NCBI GenBank assembly: GCA_004376055.2
Contig: CP049016.1
Coordinates: forward strand, 1 to 64,000
Direction of reading: 5' to 3'
From: Nitrospirales bacterium LBB_01
GTDB lineage: Bacteria; Nitrospirota; Thermodesulfovibrionia; Thermodesulfovibrionales; Magnetobacteriaceae
DNA length: 64,000 nucleotides
Position numbers and translations under genes: made by a program. The notes under the pieces are model-generated. The model did not search any database and was not told where the DNA came from. It saw nothing but the letters and a program-made list of their open reading frames with translations. Below, piece by piece: positions 44,398-52,450 of the stretch (position 1 is its first letter; each line of letters opens with the position of its first letter).

Positions 44398-44786
44398 ATT
44401 TTCTTTTTCTGTCATTCCTTTTTTCCTTGTCATTCCTGCGAAGGCAGGAATCCAGTTTTTTACTAGCGGAGTTACCTGCAAAGGTATTTATTATAATTTG
44501 TACTCTTACGTTTATTTTATCTTTTCAACTGTCAGTTTCCTTTGCAAAAAGCGATAAATGGACAGGCGTTGACGAATCTGTGGTGGAAAAATATGCTGAG
44601 GAACACGGACGGAAAGCCTGGACTCCGTTTATAAACACCGACCAGGGCGACCTTCTGCTTTTTGTTTTCCTGATTGCAGGTGCTGCTGGAGGGTTTGTTG
44701 CAGGGTATTCATGGAAAAAACTTATGGATTTAAAACAGCCTGATACTAAAAAGGATGATACAAAGGCAGATGCACTCCCTCATTGA
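44394..44786 (+). CDS. Small CbiN-like membrane subunit with repeat-derived N-terminus
   Basis: This 130-residue protein sits where cbiN normally lies. The core SDKWTGVDESVVEKYAEEHGRKAW and DLLLFVFLIAGAAGGFVAGYSWKKL is typical of the small proteins next to CbiM in related anaerobes: one N-terminal segment, a short periplasmic part and one membrane helix. The first roughly 30 codons (FLSFLRRQESSFLLAELPAK) are a translation of the dispersed palindromic repeat, followed by a normal signal-like stretch VFIIICTLTFILSFQLSVSFA. The ATGA overlap with cbiM and an upstream GGAGGATG support the start, so the element was inserted in frame. Function may be impaired. Confidence 0.75.
   Translation: MNFLFLSFLFSLSFLRRQESSFLLAELPAKVFIIICTLTFILSFQLSVSFAKSDKWTGVDESVVEKYAEEHGRKAWTPFINTDQGDLLLFVFLIAGAAGGFVAGYSWKKLMDLKQPDTKKDDTKADALPH
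44404..44477. mobile_element. Partial MITE-like element inside the CbiN-like gene
   Basis: This is the right half of the repeat: TTTCTTTTTCTGTCATTCC, CTTGTCATTCCTGCGAAGGC-AGGAATCCAGTTTTTT and the family right end GCGGAGTTACCTGCAAAGG. The 62520-62610 region of the 62-kb copy matches it closely. The left half is missing. No in-frame stop codon is created. Confidence 0.8.
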
Positions 44787-45483
44787 GTATTCAAGTAAAG
44801 ACCATTGGGTTTGCAGAGTTGATGCCAGGGTTAAAATCATAGTTACTTTTGCTCTTTTAATTATGAGTTTAACTCATAATGGGCTTATGTTTCCTTTGAT
44901 TTTGTTTTCGTTATGCGTAGTAGTTAGTCTTAGGATGAAAATACCTTTTAGAACCTTTATCCTAAGATTTTCAGAACCGGTTTTCATTGCATCGGTAATA
45001 GTGTTAATAAAGCTCTACAGCGTGCATGTCAGCGGATATAGGGATGGACTGATGGATGGGCTTGCCGTTGGAGGGAGAATAATAGGAGCAGTGTCAGTTA
45101 TCGTAAGTCTTGGATTTACCACGCAATTTACCGACCTTATGTCTGCTCTTTCCTGGTTTAGGGTGCCTAAGAGCTTCATAGAAATCACCATGTTTGCTCT
45201 CAGATATATTTTTGTGTTGATGGAGGATGCGATGGTAATTTACAGCGCTCAAAAAAACCGTCTTGGATACTCATCCACTAAAAGGGGACTTAAATCATTT
45301 GGCACACTGGCAGGTTCTCTTACCATGAAAGCATTTGAACACAGCCAAAACCTTACAACAGCTATGGTGCAAAGGGGATACGACGGGCACATTCCTGTTG
45401 CAAACATCCTGCCGCTAAAAAATTCCGACATCATTGTTTCCTTTCTGTTTCTATTAGTTATGGGTATTGCATGGAGGTTTTAA
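44770..45483 (+). CDS. cbiQ: Cobalt transporter transmembrane subunit CbiQ
   Basis: This is the EcfT-type membrane subunit that couples the ATPase to CbiM. The ATG at 44770 (MHSLIEYSSKDHW) fits the family start; the frame also allows 44755. The product is about 237 residues and has DARVKIIVTFALLIMSLTH, LSWFRVPKSFIEITMFALRYIFVLMEDA and the coupling-helix region QKNRLGYSSTKRGLKSFGTLAGSLTMKAFEHSQNLTTAMVQRGYDG. It overlaps the gene on each side, so the transporter genes are translationally coupled. Confidence 0.93.
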   Translation: MHSLIEYSSKDHWVCRVDARVKIIVTFALLIMSLTHNGLMFPLILFSLCVVVSLRMKIPFRTFILRFSEPVFIASVIVLIKLYSVHVSGYRDGLMDGLAVGGRIIGAVSVIVSLGFTTQFTDLMSALSWFRVPKSFIEITMFALRYIFVLMEDAMVIYSAQKNRLGYSSTKRGLKSFGTLAGSLTMKAFEHSQNLTTAMVQRGYDGHIPVANILPLKNSDIIVSFLFLLVMGIAWRF

Positions 45484-46322
45484 CATCAGCTCGGCTTTCC
45501 ATGAAAGTGGATTCATTTAAATATCCTGACGGCACAGTTGCACTTTCTTCAATTGATTTAAATATAAAACAGGGCGAATTTGCAGGCATTCTGGGCGCTA
45601 ACGGCTCAGGAAAAACCACACTGCTTAAGATTATGGATGGATTAATTAAAGATTATGCGGGAGCGTCCTTTTTAGACGGCAGTGATTTAAGGAGACTCTC
45701 CCCACGTGAAATTTATAGCAAAATAGGAATGGTTTTTCAAAACCCTGACGATCAACTTTTTGCCTCAACAGTATTTGAGGATGTTTCTTTTGGTCCCATA
45801 AACATGGGGTTTTCTAATGACAAAACCATTCACCTTGTACAGAAAGCTCTTGAAGCTGTGGAGATGTCCGAATTTGCAAAAAAATCAATCCATAATCTCA
45901 GCTACGGGCAAAAAAAAAGAGTCTGCATAGCAGGGCTTTTAGCAATGGGACATGAGATACTGCTTCTTGATGAGCCGACCTCGGGATTAGACCCAATGGG
46001 CGAATACAAGATGATGTCTCTCCTTAATAAATTAAACAAGGAAAATTCTGTAACCATTGTAATGGCAACCCATAGCGTTGAGCTAATCCCGTTATTTCTT
46101 CATAATCTCTACATCCTAAGTAAAGGCAGTGTTATAAGGGGCGGTAAACCGGAGGAGGTATTTACGGCCCCTGAGGATATGGCAGATGTTAAGCTCCGTC
46201 TTCCTCAAATAGCCGAGCTTATCTATAAACTAAAAAACGAGGACGCACTCCCCTTTGGCAAACTCCCGCTTACAATAGGAGAGGCCAGAAGGGAAATACT
46301 TAATTTGTATACTAATAAGTAA
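45471..46322 (+). CDS. cbiO: Cobalt transporter ATP-binding protein CbiO
   Basis: This is the ABC ATPase of the cobalt importer. In its 283 residues: Walker A ILGANGSGKTTLLK (near 38-51), the Q-loop in MVFQNPDDQLFASTVFEDVSFGPINMG, the variant signature LSYGQKKRVCIAGLLAMG, Walker B ILLLDEPTSGLDPMG and the switch region VMATHSVELIP. The signature variant is common in CbiO. The C-terminal 60 residues are typical of the longer cobalt type. It is the last gene of the riboswitch operon. Confidence 0.95.
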   Translation: MEVLTSARLSMKVDSFKYPDGTVALSSIDLNIKQGEFAGILGANGSGKTTLLKIMDGLIKDYAGASFLDGSDLRRLSPREIYSKIGMVFQNPDDQLFASTVFEDVSFGPINMGFSNDKTIHLVQKALEAVEMSEFAKKSIHNLSYGQKKRVCIAGLLAMGHEILLLDEPTSGLDPMGEYKMMSLLNKLNKENSVTIVMATHSVELIPLFLHNLYILSKGSVIRGGKPEEVFTAPEDMADVKLRLPQIAELIYKLKNEDALPFGKLPLTIGEARREILNLYTNK

Positions 46323-46412
46323 AACCATGTTACTTCAGAAAAAGAGTTTAACCACGAAAGTCACGAAAAATTAAAAAAAAATTAAAAAAAATATTTTCTA
46401 ATAGAAATTCAC

Positions 46413-46441
46413 TTGACACAAAATGAATATATTTGTAAAAT
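46413..46441 (+). promoter_or_regulatory. Sigma-70 promoter upstream of adk-sat (distal)
   Basis: TTGACA, a 17-base spacer and TAAAAT, preceded by an A-rich tract (46368-46400) that could act as an UP element. A CCACGAAAGTCACGAAA motif lies just before that tract. Confidence 0.75.
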
Positions 46442-46489
46442 CCTATTGGGTAATGCTTTAGCGATTATGCTAGGGCTTGATACGCTGTA

Positions 46490-46519
46490 TTGACAACGGG
46501 GGTTTTATTTGTGTATTAT
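46490..46519 (+). promoter_or_regulatory. Sigma-70 promoter upstream of adk-sat (proximal)
   Basis: TTGACA, an 18-base spacer containing GGGGGTTTTATT, and TATTAT. It would give a leader of about 80 bases before adk. Two good promoters in series suggest strong expression of the sulfur genes. Confidence 0.75.
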
Positions 46520-46605
46520 ACCGCCGGATGTGTAGAGTAACGTGAGATGGATGGTACGATTAGTTCAGAAAACCATGGAATGTGTTTAAGGAAAACGGAG
46601 GAGAT

Positions 46606-47247
46606 ATGAGATTAGTATTGTTAGGAGCGCCGGGCGCTGGTAAAGGAACTCAGGCTAAGATGTTGATAGACAAATTTGGGATTCCTCAGATATCAACGGG
46701 GGATATTTTAAGAAAACATGTTGCTGACGGCACAGCCCTAGGTAAAGAAGCGAAAGGCTTTATGGACAGAGGCGAATTGGTTGCCGATAGTGTAGTAATC
46801 GGCATGGTAAAGGACAGACTTTCACAGAGCGATTGCAAGGCAGGGTTTATACTGGATGGTTTTCCACGTAACACCGCTCAGGCCGCTACCCTTGACGGAG
46901 TTTTAGAGTCATTGGGAATGCCGCTTACAAGGGCGTTAAGCGTTGACGTTGACTTTGACATTCTTATGAAAAGATTAACCGGACGTCGCACCTGTAAGGG
47001 CTGCAATCAGATGTATAATGTGTTTTTTAGCGCATCCAAAGCAGAAGGAAAATGCGACAAGTGCGGTGGAGACCTCTACCAAAGAGATGACGATAAAGAA
47101 GACACCATCAAAAAGAGACTCGATGTGTATAAAGCACAGACAGAGCCGCTGATAGATTACTACGGCAAGAAGGGCATACTGAAGAGAGTGGACGGAGTAG
47201 GGGACATCAACGCAATATTTAGTAAAATAACTACGATGTTATCATAA
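46606..47247 (+). CDS. adk: Adenylate kinase
   Basis: Adk converts AMP plus ATP to two ADP. The start is set at ATG 46606 after ACGGAGGAGAT, giving 213 residues. Motifs: [17 protein letters not shown] (P-loop), [21 protein letters not shown] and a zinc-binding LID with four cysteines (CKGCNQMYN and CDKCGG). It lies just before sat. In dissimilatory sulfate reduction APS reduction releases AMP, so a nearby adenylate kinase fits as the AMP recycler. Confidence 0.97.
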   Translation: MRLVLLGAPGAGKGTQAKMLIDKFGIPQISTGDILRKHVADGTALGKEAKGFMDRGELVADSVVIGMVKDRLSQSDCKAGFILDGFPRNTAQAATLDGVLESLGMPLTRALSVDVDFDILMKRLTGRRTCKGCNQMYNVFFSASKAEGKCDKCGGDLYQRDDDKEDTIKKRLDVYKAQTEPLIDYYGKKGILKRVDGVGDINAIFSKITTMLS

Positions 47248-47272
47248 TAAAACCATAGGAGGTAGTAAAGAG

Positions 47273-48484
47273 ATGGCACTAGTAAGGCCACATGGTAAGG
47301 AAAAGAAACTGAAGCCGTTGCTTTTAGAGGGCGCGGCACTCAGTGAGGAACTCAAGAAAGCGCAGGGCCTGACAAAGGTCAAGATGGCTTCAAGAGAGGT
47401 AGGAGACCTCATAATGTTGGGAATAGGCGGCTTCACACCGCTTGACGGCTTCATGGGTCATGATGACTGGAAAGGCGTATGCGACAACTACTTAATGAAA
47501 GACGGCGTGTTTTGGCCGATTCCTGTCACGCTTTCCACTTCTAAAGACGTAGCCGACAGCATAAAAAATGGACAAGAGGTTGCCCTCGTTGACGATGAGA
47601 CCGGCGAAATTATGGGCACTATGGTTGTTAAAGAGAAGTATTCAATTGATAAAGACCATGAGTGTAAGAAAGTTTATAGAACCAATGATCAGGCTCACCC
47701 AGGTGTAGCGATGGTTATGCAGCAGGGTGATATAAATCTAGCTGGTCCTGTAAAAGTCCTAAGCCAGAGCACATTTCCAACCGAGTACGCAGGCATATAC
47801 TTGACACCGGCTGAGACCAGAAAAATATTTGAAGACAAGGGCTGGAGCCGGGTGGCTGCATTTCAGACCAGAAACCCAATGCACCGCTCCCACGAATTTC
47901 TTGCAAAAATAGCTATTGAAATTTGTGACGGACTTTTAATTCACCAGCTGCTTGGTAAATTAAAACCAGGCGATATACCCGCAAACGTTAGAAAAGACTG
48001 TATCAACCTGCTGATGGAGCACTATCTTGTGAAAAACACCTGTGTACAGGCCGGCTATCCTCTGGATATGAGATATGCGGGCCCCAGAGAAGCGCTTCTT
48101 CACGCTCTCTTCAGACAGAACTACGGCTGTAGCGATCTTATCGTAGGACGTGACCACGCAGGCGTTGGTGACTACTACGGACCATTTGATGCTCAGACCA
48201 TTTTTAAAGAAATTCCTACAGACGCTCTTGAGACCAAGCCAATGAACATAGACTGGACATTCTACTGCACAAAGTGTGACGGAATGGCCTCTATGAAGAC
48301 CTGCCCGCACGGCAAAGAAGACAGATTGATGCTTAGCGGTACAGCCTTAAGGAAGATGCTTTCCGAAAATCTTGAGGTGCCAGACCACTTCAGCCGCCCC
48401 GAGGTTCTTGATGTTCTTAGGAAATACTACGCTGGTTTGACCGAAAAGGTAGAGATAAAAATGCACAAGCACTCAACAGGCTAA
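47273..48484 (+). CDS. sat: Sulfate adenylyltransferase (ATP sulfurylase)
   Basis: Sat makes adenosine 5'-phosphosulfate (APS) and pyrophosphate from sulfate and ATP. The 403-residue protein is the homo-oligomeric dissimilatory type. Active-site motifs: [15 protein letters not shown] near 195-208 and [16 protein letters not shown] near 291-306, plus TLSTSKD. C-terminal family sequence [20 protein letters not shown] is followed by a short tail, with no APS kinase domain. A good ribosome binding site (TAGGAGG) lies 26 bases after adk. Confidence 0.97.
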   Translation: MALVRPHGKEKKLKPLLLEGAALSEELKKAQGLTKVKMASREVGDLIMLGIGGFTPLDGFMGHDDWKGVCDNYLMKDGVFWPIPVTLSTSKDVADSIKNGQEVALVDDETGEIMGTMVVKEKYSIDKDHECKKVYRTNDQAHPGVAMVMQQGDINLAGPVKVLSQSTFPTEYAGIYLTPAETRKIFEDKGWSRVAAFQTRNPMHRSHEFLAKIAIEICDGLLIHQLLGKLKPGDIPANVRKDCINLLMEHYLVKNTCVQAGYPLDMRYAGPREALLHALFRQNYGCSDLIVGRDHAGVGDYYGPFDAQTIFKEIPTDALETKPMNIDWTFYCTKCDGMASMKTCPHGKEDRLMLSGTALRKMLSENLEVPDHFSRPEVLDVLRKYYAGLTEKVEIKMHKHSTG

Positions 48485-48492
48485 GAGAAAAC

Positions 48493-48516
48493 AATGAGGG
48501 GGGAGACCCCCTCGTT
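48493..48516 (+). terminator. Hairpin after sat
   Basis: GAGGGGG-GAGA-CCCCCTC with extra A-T and G-U pairs below forms about 10 bp. No U-run follows, so it may trim or protect the transcript end rather than terminate it. aprB begins about 110 bases later. Confidence 0.6.
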
Positions 48517-48624
48517 AGTTTGTATATAGAACAGGGCTGTTAAGTTTGTAGGTAAGGCAGGCGGCCCTCATAAGGAACAATTAGCGATGGCTTTTTAAGC
48601 CAAAAAGTAAAAAGGAGGTAACAT

Positions 48625-49047
48625 ATGCCGAGTTTTGTTATGACTGAGAAGTGTGACGGCTGCAAAGGGCAGGAGAGAACAGCTTGTATGTACATCTGTC
48701 CGAATGACCTTATGAAGCTGGACCGCGACAGGATGAAAGCTTTCAACCAGGAGCCGGAGCAGTGCTGGGAGTGCTACAGCTGCGTTAAGATTTGCCCGCA
48801 GCAGGCCATCGAGGTCAGAGGCTACCAGGACTTCAATCCCCTTGGCGGAAACGTCATTCCGATGAGAGGTTCTGATTCCATTATGTGGACTATCAAGTTC
48901 AGAAGCGGCGCACTCAAACGCTTCAAATTCCCAATCCGCACAACAGCAGAGGGTTCAATTGATCCGTACAAGGGCAAGCCAGAGCCTAACTATGACAACC
49001 TGAAAAAGCCCGGGTTTTTTAACCTGCTGGAAGTGAAAAAACCGTAA
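48625..49047 (+). CDS. aprB: Adenylylsulfate reductase beta subunit AprB
   Basis: AprB is the electron-carrying subunit of APS reductase. The 140-residue protein has two 4Fe-4S clusters: CDGCKGQERTACMYICP (10-26) and CWECYSCVKICP (48-59). A C-terminal extension (KRFKFPIRTTAEGSIDPY) wraps AprA in known structures. The ribosome binding site is AAAGGAGG. aprA follows after 64 bases. Confidence 0.97.
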   Translation: MPSFVMTEKCDGCKGQERTACMYICPNDLMKLDRDRMKAFNQEPEQCWECYSCVKICPQQAIEVRGYQDFNPLGGNVIPMRGSDSIMWTIKFRSGALKRFKFPIRTTAEGSIDPYKGKPEPNYDNLKKPGFFNLLEVKKP

Positions 49048-49111
49048 CTGAGTTGACAAACAGGAAGATTGATAAAATTAAAGAAAATAGTCCAATAACA
49101 GGAGGAAACTA

Positions 49112-51085
49112 ATGGAATTAGAAACATGTAATTTTTCTTACTGCCAGAAGCCTGAGATGATTGAGATCGAAACCGACATTCTTTTGATCGGCGGCGGTAT
49201 GGCTTGCTGCGGTGCAGCTTTTGAAGGCGCTCGCTGGGCAACCCCAAAGGGTCTTAAAATAACCATGGTTGACAAGGCTGCCACAGAGAGAAGCGGAGCA
49301 GTTGCCATGGGTCTGTCGGCTATCAACACCTACATGGGTGAAAACGACCCCAAAGATTATGTTAAGATGGTTAGGGGTGACCTTATGGGAATCATAAGGG
49401 AGGACCTCGTCTATGACGTAGGCCGTCACGTTGATGATTCAGTACACCTTTTTGAAGAGTGGGGCCTTCCTGTATGGAAAAGAGCCGACGACGGCCACAC
49501 ACTTGACGGTTCACACCCCGCAAAGAAACTCTCCGAGGGCGGTAAGCCGGTTAGAAGCGGTAAGTGGCAGATAATGATTAATGGTGAGTCATACAAAGTA
49601 ATAGTGGCAGAAGCCGCCAAGAAGGCACTTGAAGTTAACAGAGCAGGCACGGGCCAGGCTCAGAACCATTATGAGAGAATTTTTATCGTAAAGCTCCTTC
49701 TGGATGCTAACGACCCAACCCGCGTAGCAGCAGCGGTTGGCTTTAGTACCAGAGAGAACAAAGCATATATATTCAAAGCAAAGTGCATGCTTTTGGCAGC
49801 CGGCGGTGCAGTTAACGTATTCAGACCCCGTTCAGTGGCAGAAGGTCAGGGTAGAGCATGGTATCCAGTGTGGAACGCAGGCACCACCTACGCATTAGCA
49901 GCTCAGGTAGGAGCAGAGCTCGTTCTTATGGAAAACAGATTCGTACCAGCAAGATTTAAAGACGGTTACGGCCCTGTCGGCGCATGGTTCCTTTTCTTTA
50001 AAGCAAAGGCAACTAACGCTCTTGGCGAGGACTACTGTGTAACCAACTTTGAGGCAACCAACAAGCTTTATGGCAAATACTGTTCAGATCCGCACAAGCT
50101 CGGCACTGCAATCAGAAATCACATGATGATGGTTGACATGAAGGCCGGTAAAGGTCCTATTTGGATGAACACCCACCATGCTATGGCAGAGCTTGGAAAG
50201 ACCATGGATGCCAAGCAGATCAAACATCTTGAGGCTGAGGCATGGGAAGACTTTCTTGATATGTGTATCGGGCAGGCCGGAAAATGGGCAGCTTGCGACG
50301 TAGAGCCTGATAAGGCTCCATCAGAGATTATGCCTACTGAGCCGTATCTCCTTGGTTCACATGCAGGATGCGCTGGGCTTTGGGTAAGTGGTCCAAGTGA
50401 TCTCGGCGCTCCTAAGGAGTGGTGTTGGGGTTATGACAGAATGACCACCGTTAAGGGTCTCTTTACGGCAGGCGACGGCGTTGGTGCATCCGGTCACAAA
50501 TTCTCATCAGGCTCACATGCCGAGGGTAGAACAGCAGCTAAGGCAATGGTAGCCTACTGTCTTGACAACGCAAGCTACAAGCCTGCAGTGTCAAAGAGCA
50601 CAGAGGAGCTTGCAGGCGAGCTCTATCTGCCTTTTGAGATATACGAGAAATACAAAAACTACAGCACAGATACTAACGTTAACCCCCACTACATCAGACC
50701 GAAAATGCTTCAGGCCAGACTCCAGAAAATAATGGACGAGTATGTAGCCGGTGTTTCCACATGGTATATGACCAGCAAGACCATGCTTAACGAGGGTTTA
50801 AGGCAGTTAGTCGTTCTAAAGGAAGACTCCTTAAGAATGGCAGCCTCTGACCTTCACGAGCTTATGAGATGCTGGGAGAACTACCACAGAATTTGGACTG
50901 GAGAGTCACATGCCAGACACATTCTCTTTAGAGAAGATACCCGTTACCCTGGGTACTACTACAGAGGAGACTTCAACCTCGTGGATGATCAGAATTGGAA
51001 GTGCTTCACAATTTCCAAGTACAACCTTCAGACCAACCAGTGGGAGATGTCAAAGAGAGATTACGTACAGTTATTCCCAGACTGA
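49112..51085 (+). CDS. aprA: Adenylylsulfate reductase alpha subunit AprA
   Basis: AprA is the FAD subunit that reduces APS to sulfite and AMP in the cytoplasm. The 657-residue protein has DILLIGGGMACCGAAFEGARW (FAD motif), TERSGAVAMGLSAINTYMG, MLLAAGGAVNVFRPRSVAEGQGRAWYPVWNAG and the late GLFTAGDGVGASGHKFSSGSHAEGR. These are signatures of dissimilatory AprA. The C-terminal half ends YPGYYYRGDFNLVDDQNWKCF. The ribosome binding site is AGGAGG. AprBA can run in either direction, but with QmoABC encoded next the reducing direction is likely. Confidence 0.98.
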   Translation: MELETCNFSYCQKPEMIEIETDILLIGGGMACCGAAFEGARWATPKGLKITMVDKAATERSGAVAMGLSAINTYMGENDPKDYVKMVRGDLMGIIREDLVYDVGRHVDDSVHLFEEWGLPVWKRADDGHTLDGSHPAKKLSEGGKPVRSGKWQIMINGESYKVIVAEAAKKALEVNRAGTGQAQNHYERIFIVKLLLDANDPTRVAAAVGFSTRENKAYIFKAKCMLLAAGGAVNVFRPRSVAEGQGRAWYPVWNAGTTYALAAQVGAELVLMENRFVPARFKDGYGPVGAWFLFFKAKATNALGEDYCVTNFEATNKLYGKYCSDPHKLGTAIRNHMMMVDMKAGKGPIWMNTHHAMAELGKTMDAKQIKHLEAEAWEDFLDMCIGQAGKWAACDVEPDKAPSEIMPTEPYLLGSHAGCAGLWVSGPSDLGAPKEWCWGYDRMTTVKGLFTAGDGVGASGHKFSSGSHAEGRTAAKAMVAYCLDNASYKPAVSKSTEELAGELYLPFEIYEKYKNYSTDTNVNPHYIRPKMLQARLQKIMDEYVAGVSTWYMTSKTMLNEGLRQLVVLKEDSLRMAASDLHELMRCWENYHRIWTGESHARHILFREDTRYPGYYYRGDFNLVDDQNWKCFTISKYNLQTNQWEMSKRDYVQLFPD

Positions 51086-51108
51086 TAGATGACGGATTGT
51101 GGTATCAG

Positions 51109-51137
51109 GGACACCCGCAATAGTGCGGGTGTCCTTT
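51109..51137 (+). terminator. Strong hairpin between aprA and qmoA
   Basis: GGACACCCGCA-ATAG-TGCGGGTGTCC is a perfect 11-bp stem followed by TTTACC. The U-tract is short, so it may be a partial terminator that lets aprBA be made in excess over qmoABC. Confidence 0.8.
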
Positions 51138-51183
51138 ACCGCATTTATGCCTGTTGAATAAAATGAGTGGAGGAGTTTTCATC

Positions 51184-52443
51184 ATGCCAGAGGAAAAGAC
51201 ATCACAAATGGTGGTAATAGGCGGCGGTATGAGCGGTATGACTACAGCTATAGAGGCTGCTGAGGCAGGTATAACCTCGGTGATTATAGAAAAAAGTCCA
51301 TATCTCGGCGGTCGTGTTGCCCAGTTGAACAAATACTTCCCAAAACTCTGCCCGCCGTATTGCGGGTTAGAAATTAATTTCAGACGTATCAAGCAGAACT
51401 CAAAAATTAGTTACTACACTATGTCGGAGGTAGAGAGCGTTAGCGGCTCCGAAGGGAATTTTACCGTCAAAGTTAAGATTAATCCCCGGTTAGTTAATTC
51501 AAAGTGCACGGCGTGCAACAAGTGTGTTGAGGTGTGCCCGATTGAACGCAGTAATTCCTTTAATTTTGGACTGGACAAAACAAAGGCCGTTTATCTTCCC
51601 CATGATATGGCTTTTCCTATGAGGTATGTGATAGATGAGTCGCTTTGCACCAAAGCCTCCTGTGCAAAGTGCGTCGCTGTTTGTAAGTACGACGCTATAG
51701 ATTTCAACATGAAACCTGAGACAGTAGAGATAAAGACGCAATCAGTTGTGTATGCCACGGGGTGGAATCCTTACGATGCAAAAAAGATGGACAATCTCGG
51801 ATTTGGTAAAGTTAAAAATCTGGTGACCAACATGATGATGGAGCGGATGGCATCACCTAATGGCCCGACAAAAGGGAAAATCCTAAGACCCGGCGACAAG
51901 AAGGAGCCAAAAACGGTAGCGTTTGTTCAGTGCGCTGGCTCAAGAGATGAGAATCATCTTGCCCACTGCTCGGCTATATGCTGCATGGCGTCCCTTAAGC
52001 AGGCGACTTATGTGAGAGAGCAGTATCCGGATTCCAACGTGTTTATTTATTACATAGATTTAAGGACGCCCGGAAAGTATGAGGATTTTTTAAAGAAGAT
52101 TCAGGCGGATGAAAACGTGCATATGATAAAGGGTAAGGTTGCTAAGATAGAAGAGGACCCGGAAAGCGGCGACCCCGTTCTCACTGTTGAAGATATTGAG
52201 GGTGGCGCTAAGATAACCAAAAAGGTTGACATGGTAGTCCTGGCAACCGGAATGGAACCGGCCATAAAGACAGTCGGTAATCACGGATTGAAGTTAGATG
52301 ACAACGGTTTTATAGATGCCGATACACAAACAGCGGGCATATATTCATCCGGTGTAGCTAAGAGACCAAATGATGTGAGTAATTCCGTTCAGGACTCTAC
52401 GGCATCGGCCCTAAGGGGCATACAGTCCACGGTGAGGAGGTAA
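51184..52443 (+). CDS. qmoA: QmoA, HdrA-like flavoprotein of the quinone-interacting complex
   Basis: This subunit of the membrane-bound complex carries electrons between menaquinone and APS reductase. The start is set at ATG 51184 after GGAGGAG; 419 residues. FAD-binding QMVVIGGGMSGMTTAIEAAEAG opens the protein, followed by PYLGGRVAQLNKYFPKLCPPYCGLEINFRR, which is typical of QmoA. Cysteine motifs CTACNKCVEVCP and CTKASCAKCVAVC suggest 4Fe-4S clusters. The HdrA-like VQCAGSRDENHLAHCSAICCMASLKQA follows. qmoB starts 7 bp after its stop. Confidence 0.93.
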   Translation: MPEEKTSQMVVIGGGMSGMTTAIEAAEAGITSVIIEKSPYLGGRVAQLNKYFPKLCPPYCGLEINFRRIKQNSKISYYTMSEVESVSGSEGNFTVKVKINPRLVNSKCTACNKCVEVCPIERSNSFNFGLDKTKAVYLPHDMAFPMRYVIDESLCTKASCAKCVAVCKYDAIDFNMKPETVEIKTQSVVYATGWNPYDAKKMDNLGFGKVKNLVTNMMMERMASPNGPTKGKILRPGDKKEPKTVAFVQCAGSRDENHLAHCSAICCMASLKQATYVREQYPDSNVFIYYIDLRTPGKYEDFLKKIQADENVHMIKGKVAKIEEDPESGDPVLTVEDIEGGAKITKKVDMVVLATGMEPAIKTVGNHGLKLDDNGFIDADTQTAGIYSSGVAKRPNDVSNSVQDSTASALRGIQSTVRR

Positions 52444-52450
52444 CACAGAG

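Noticed and set aside
49048-49111. Separate promoter for aprA (TTGACA at 49054)
   Set aside because: The only reasonable -10 (TAAAAT) is 14 bases away, too close. Co-transcription with aprB is simpler.
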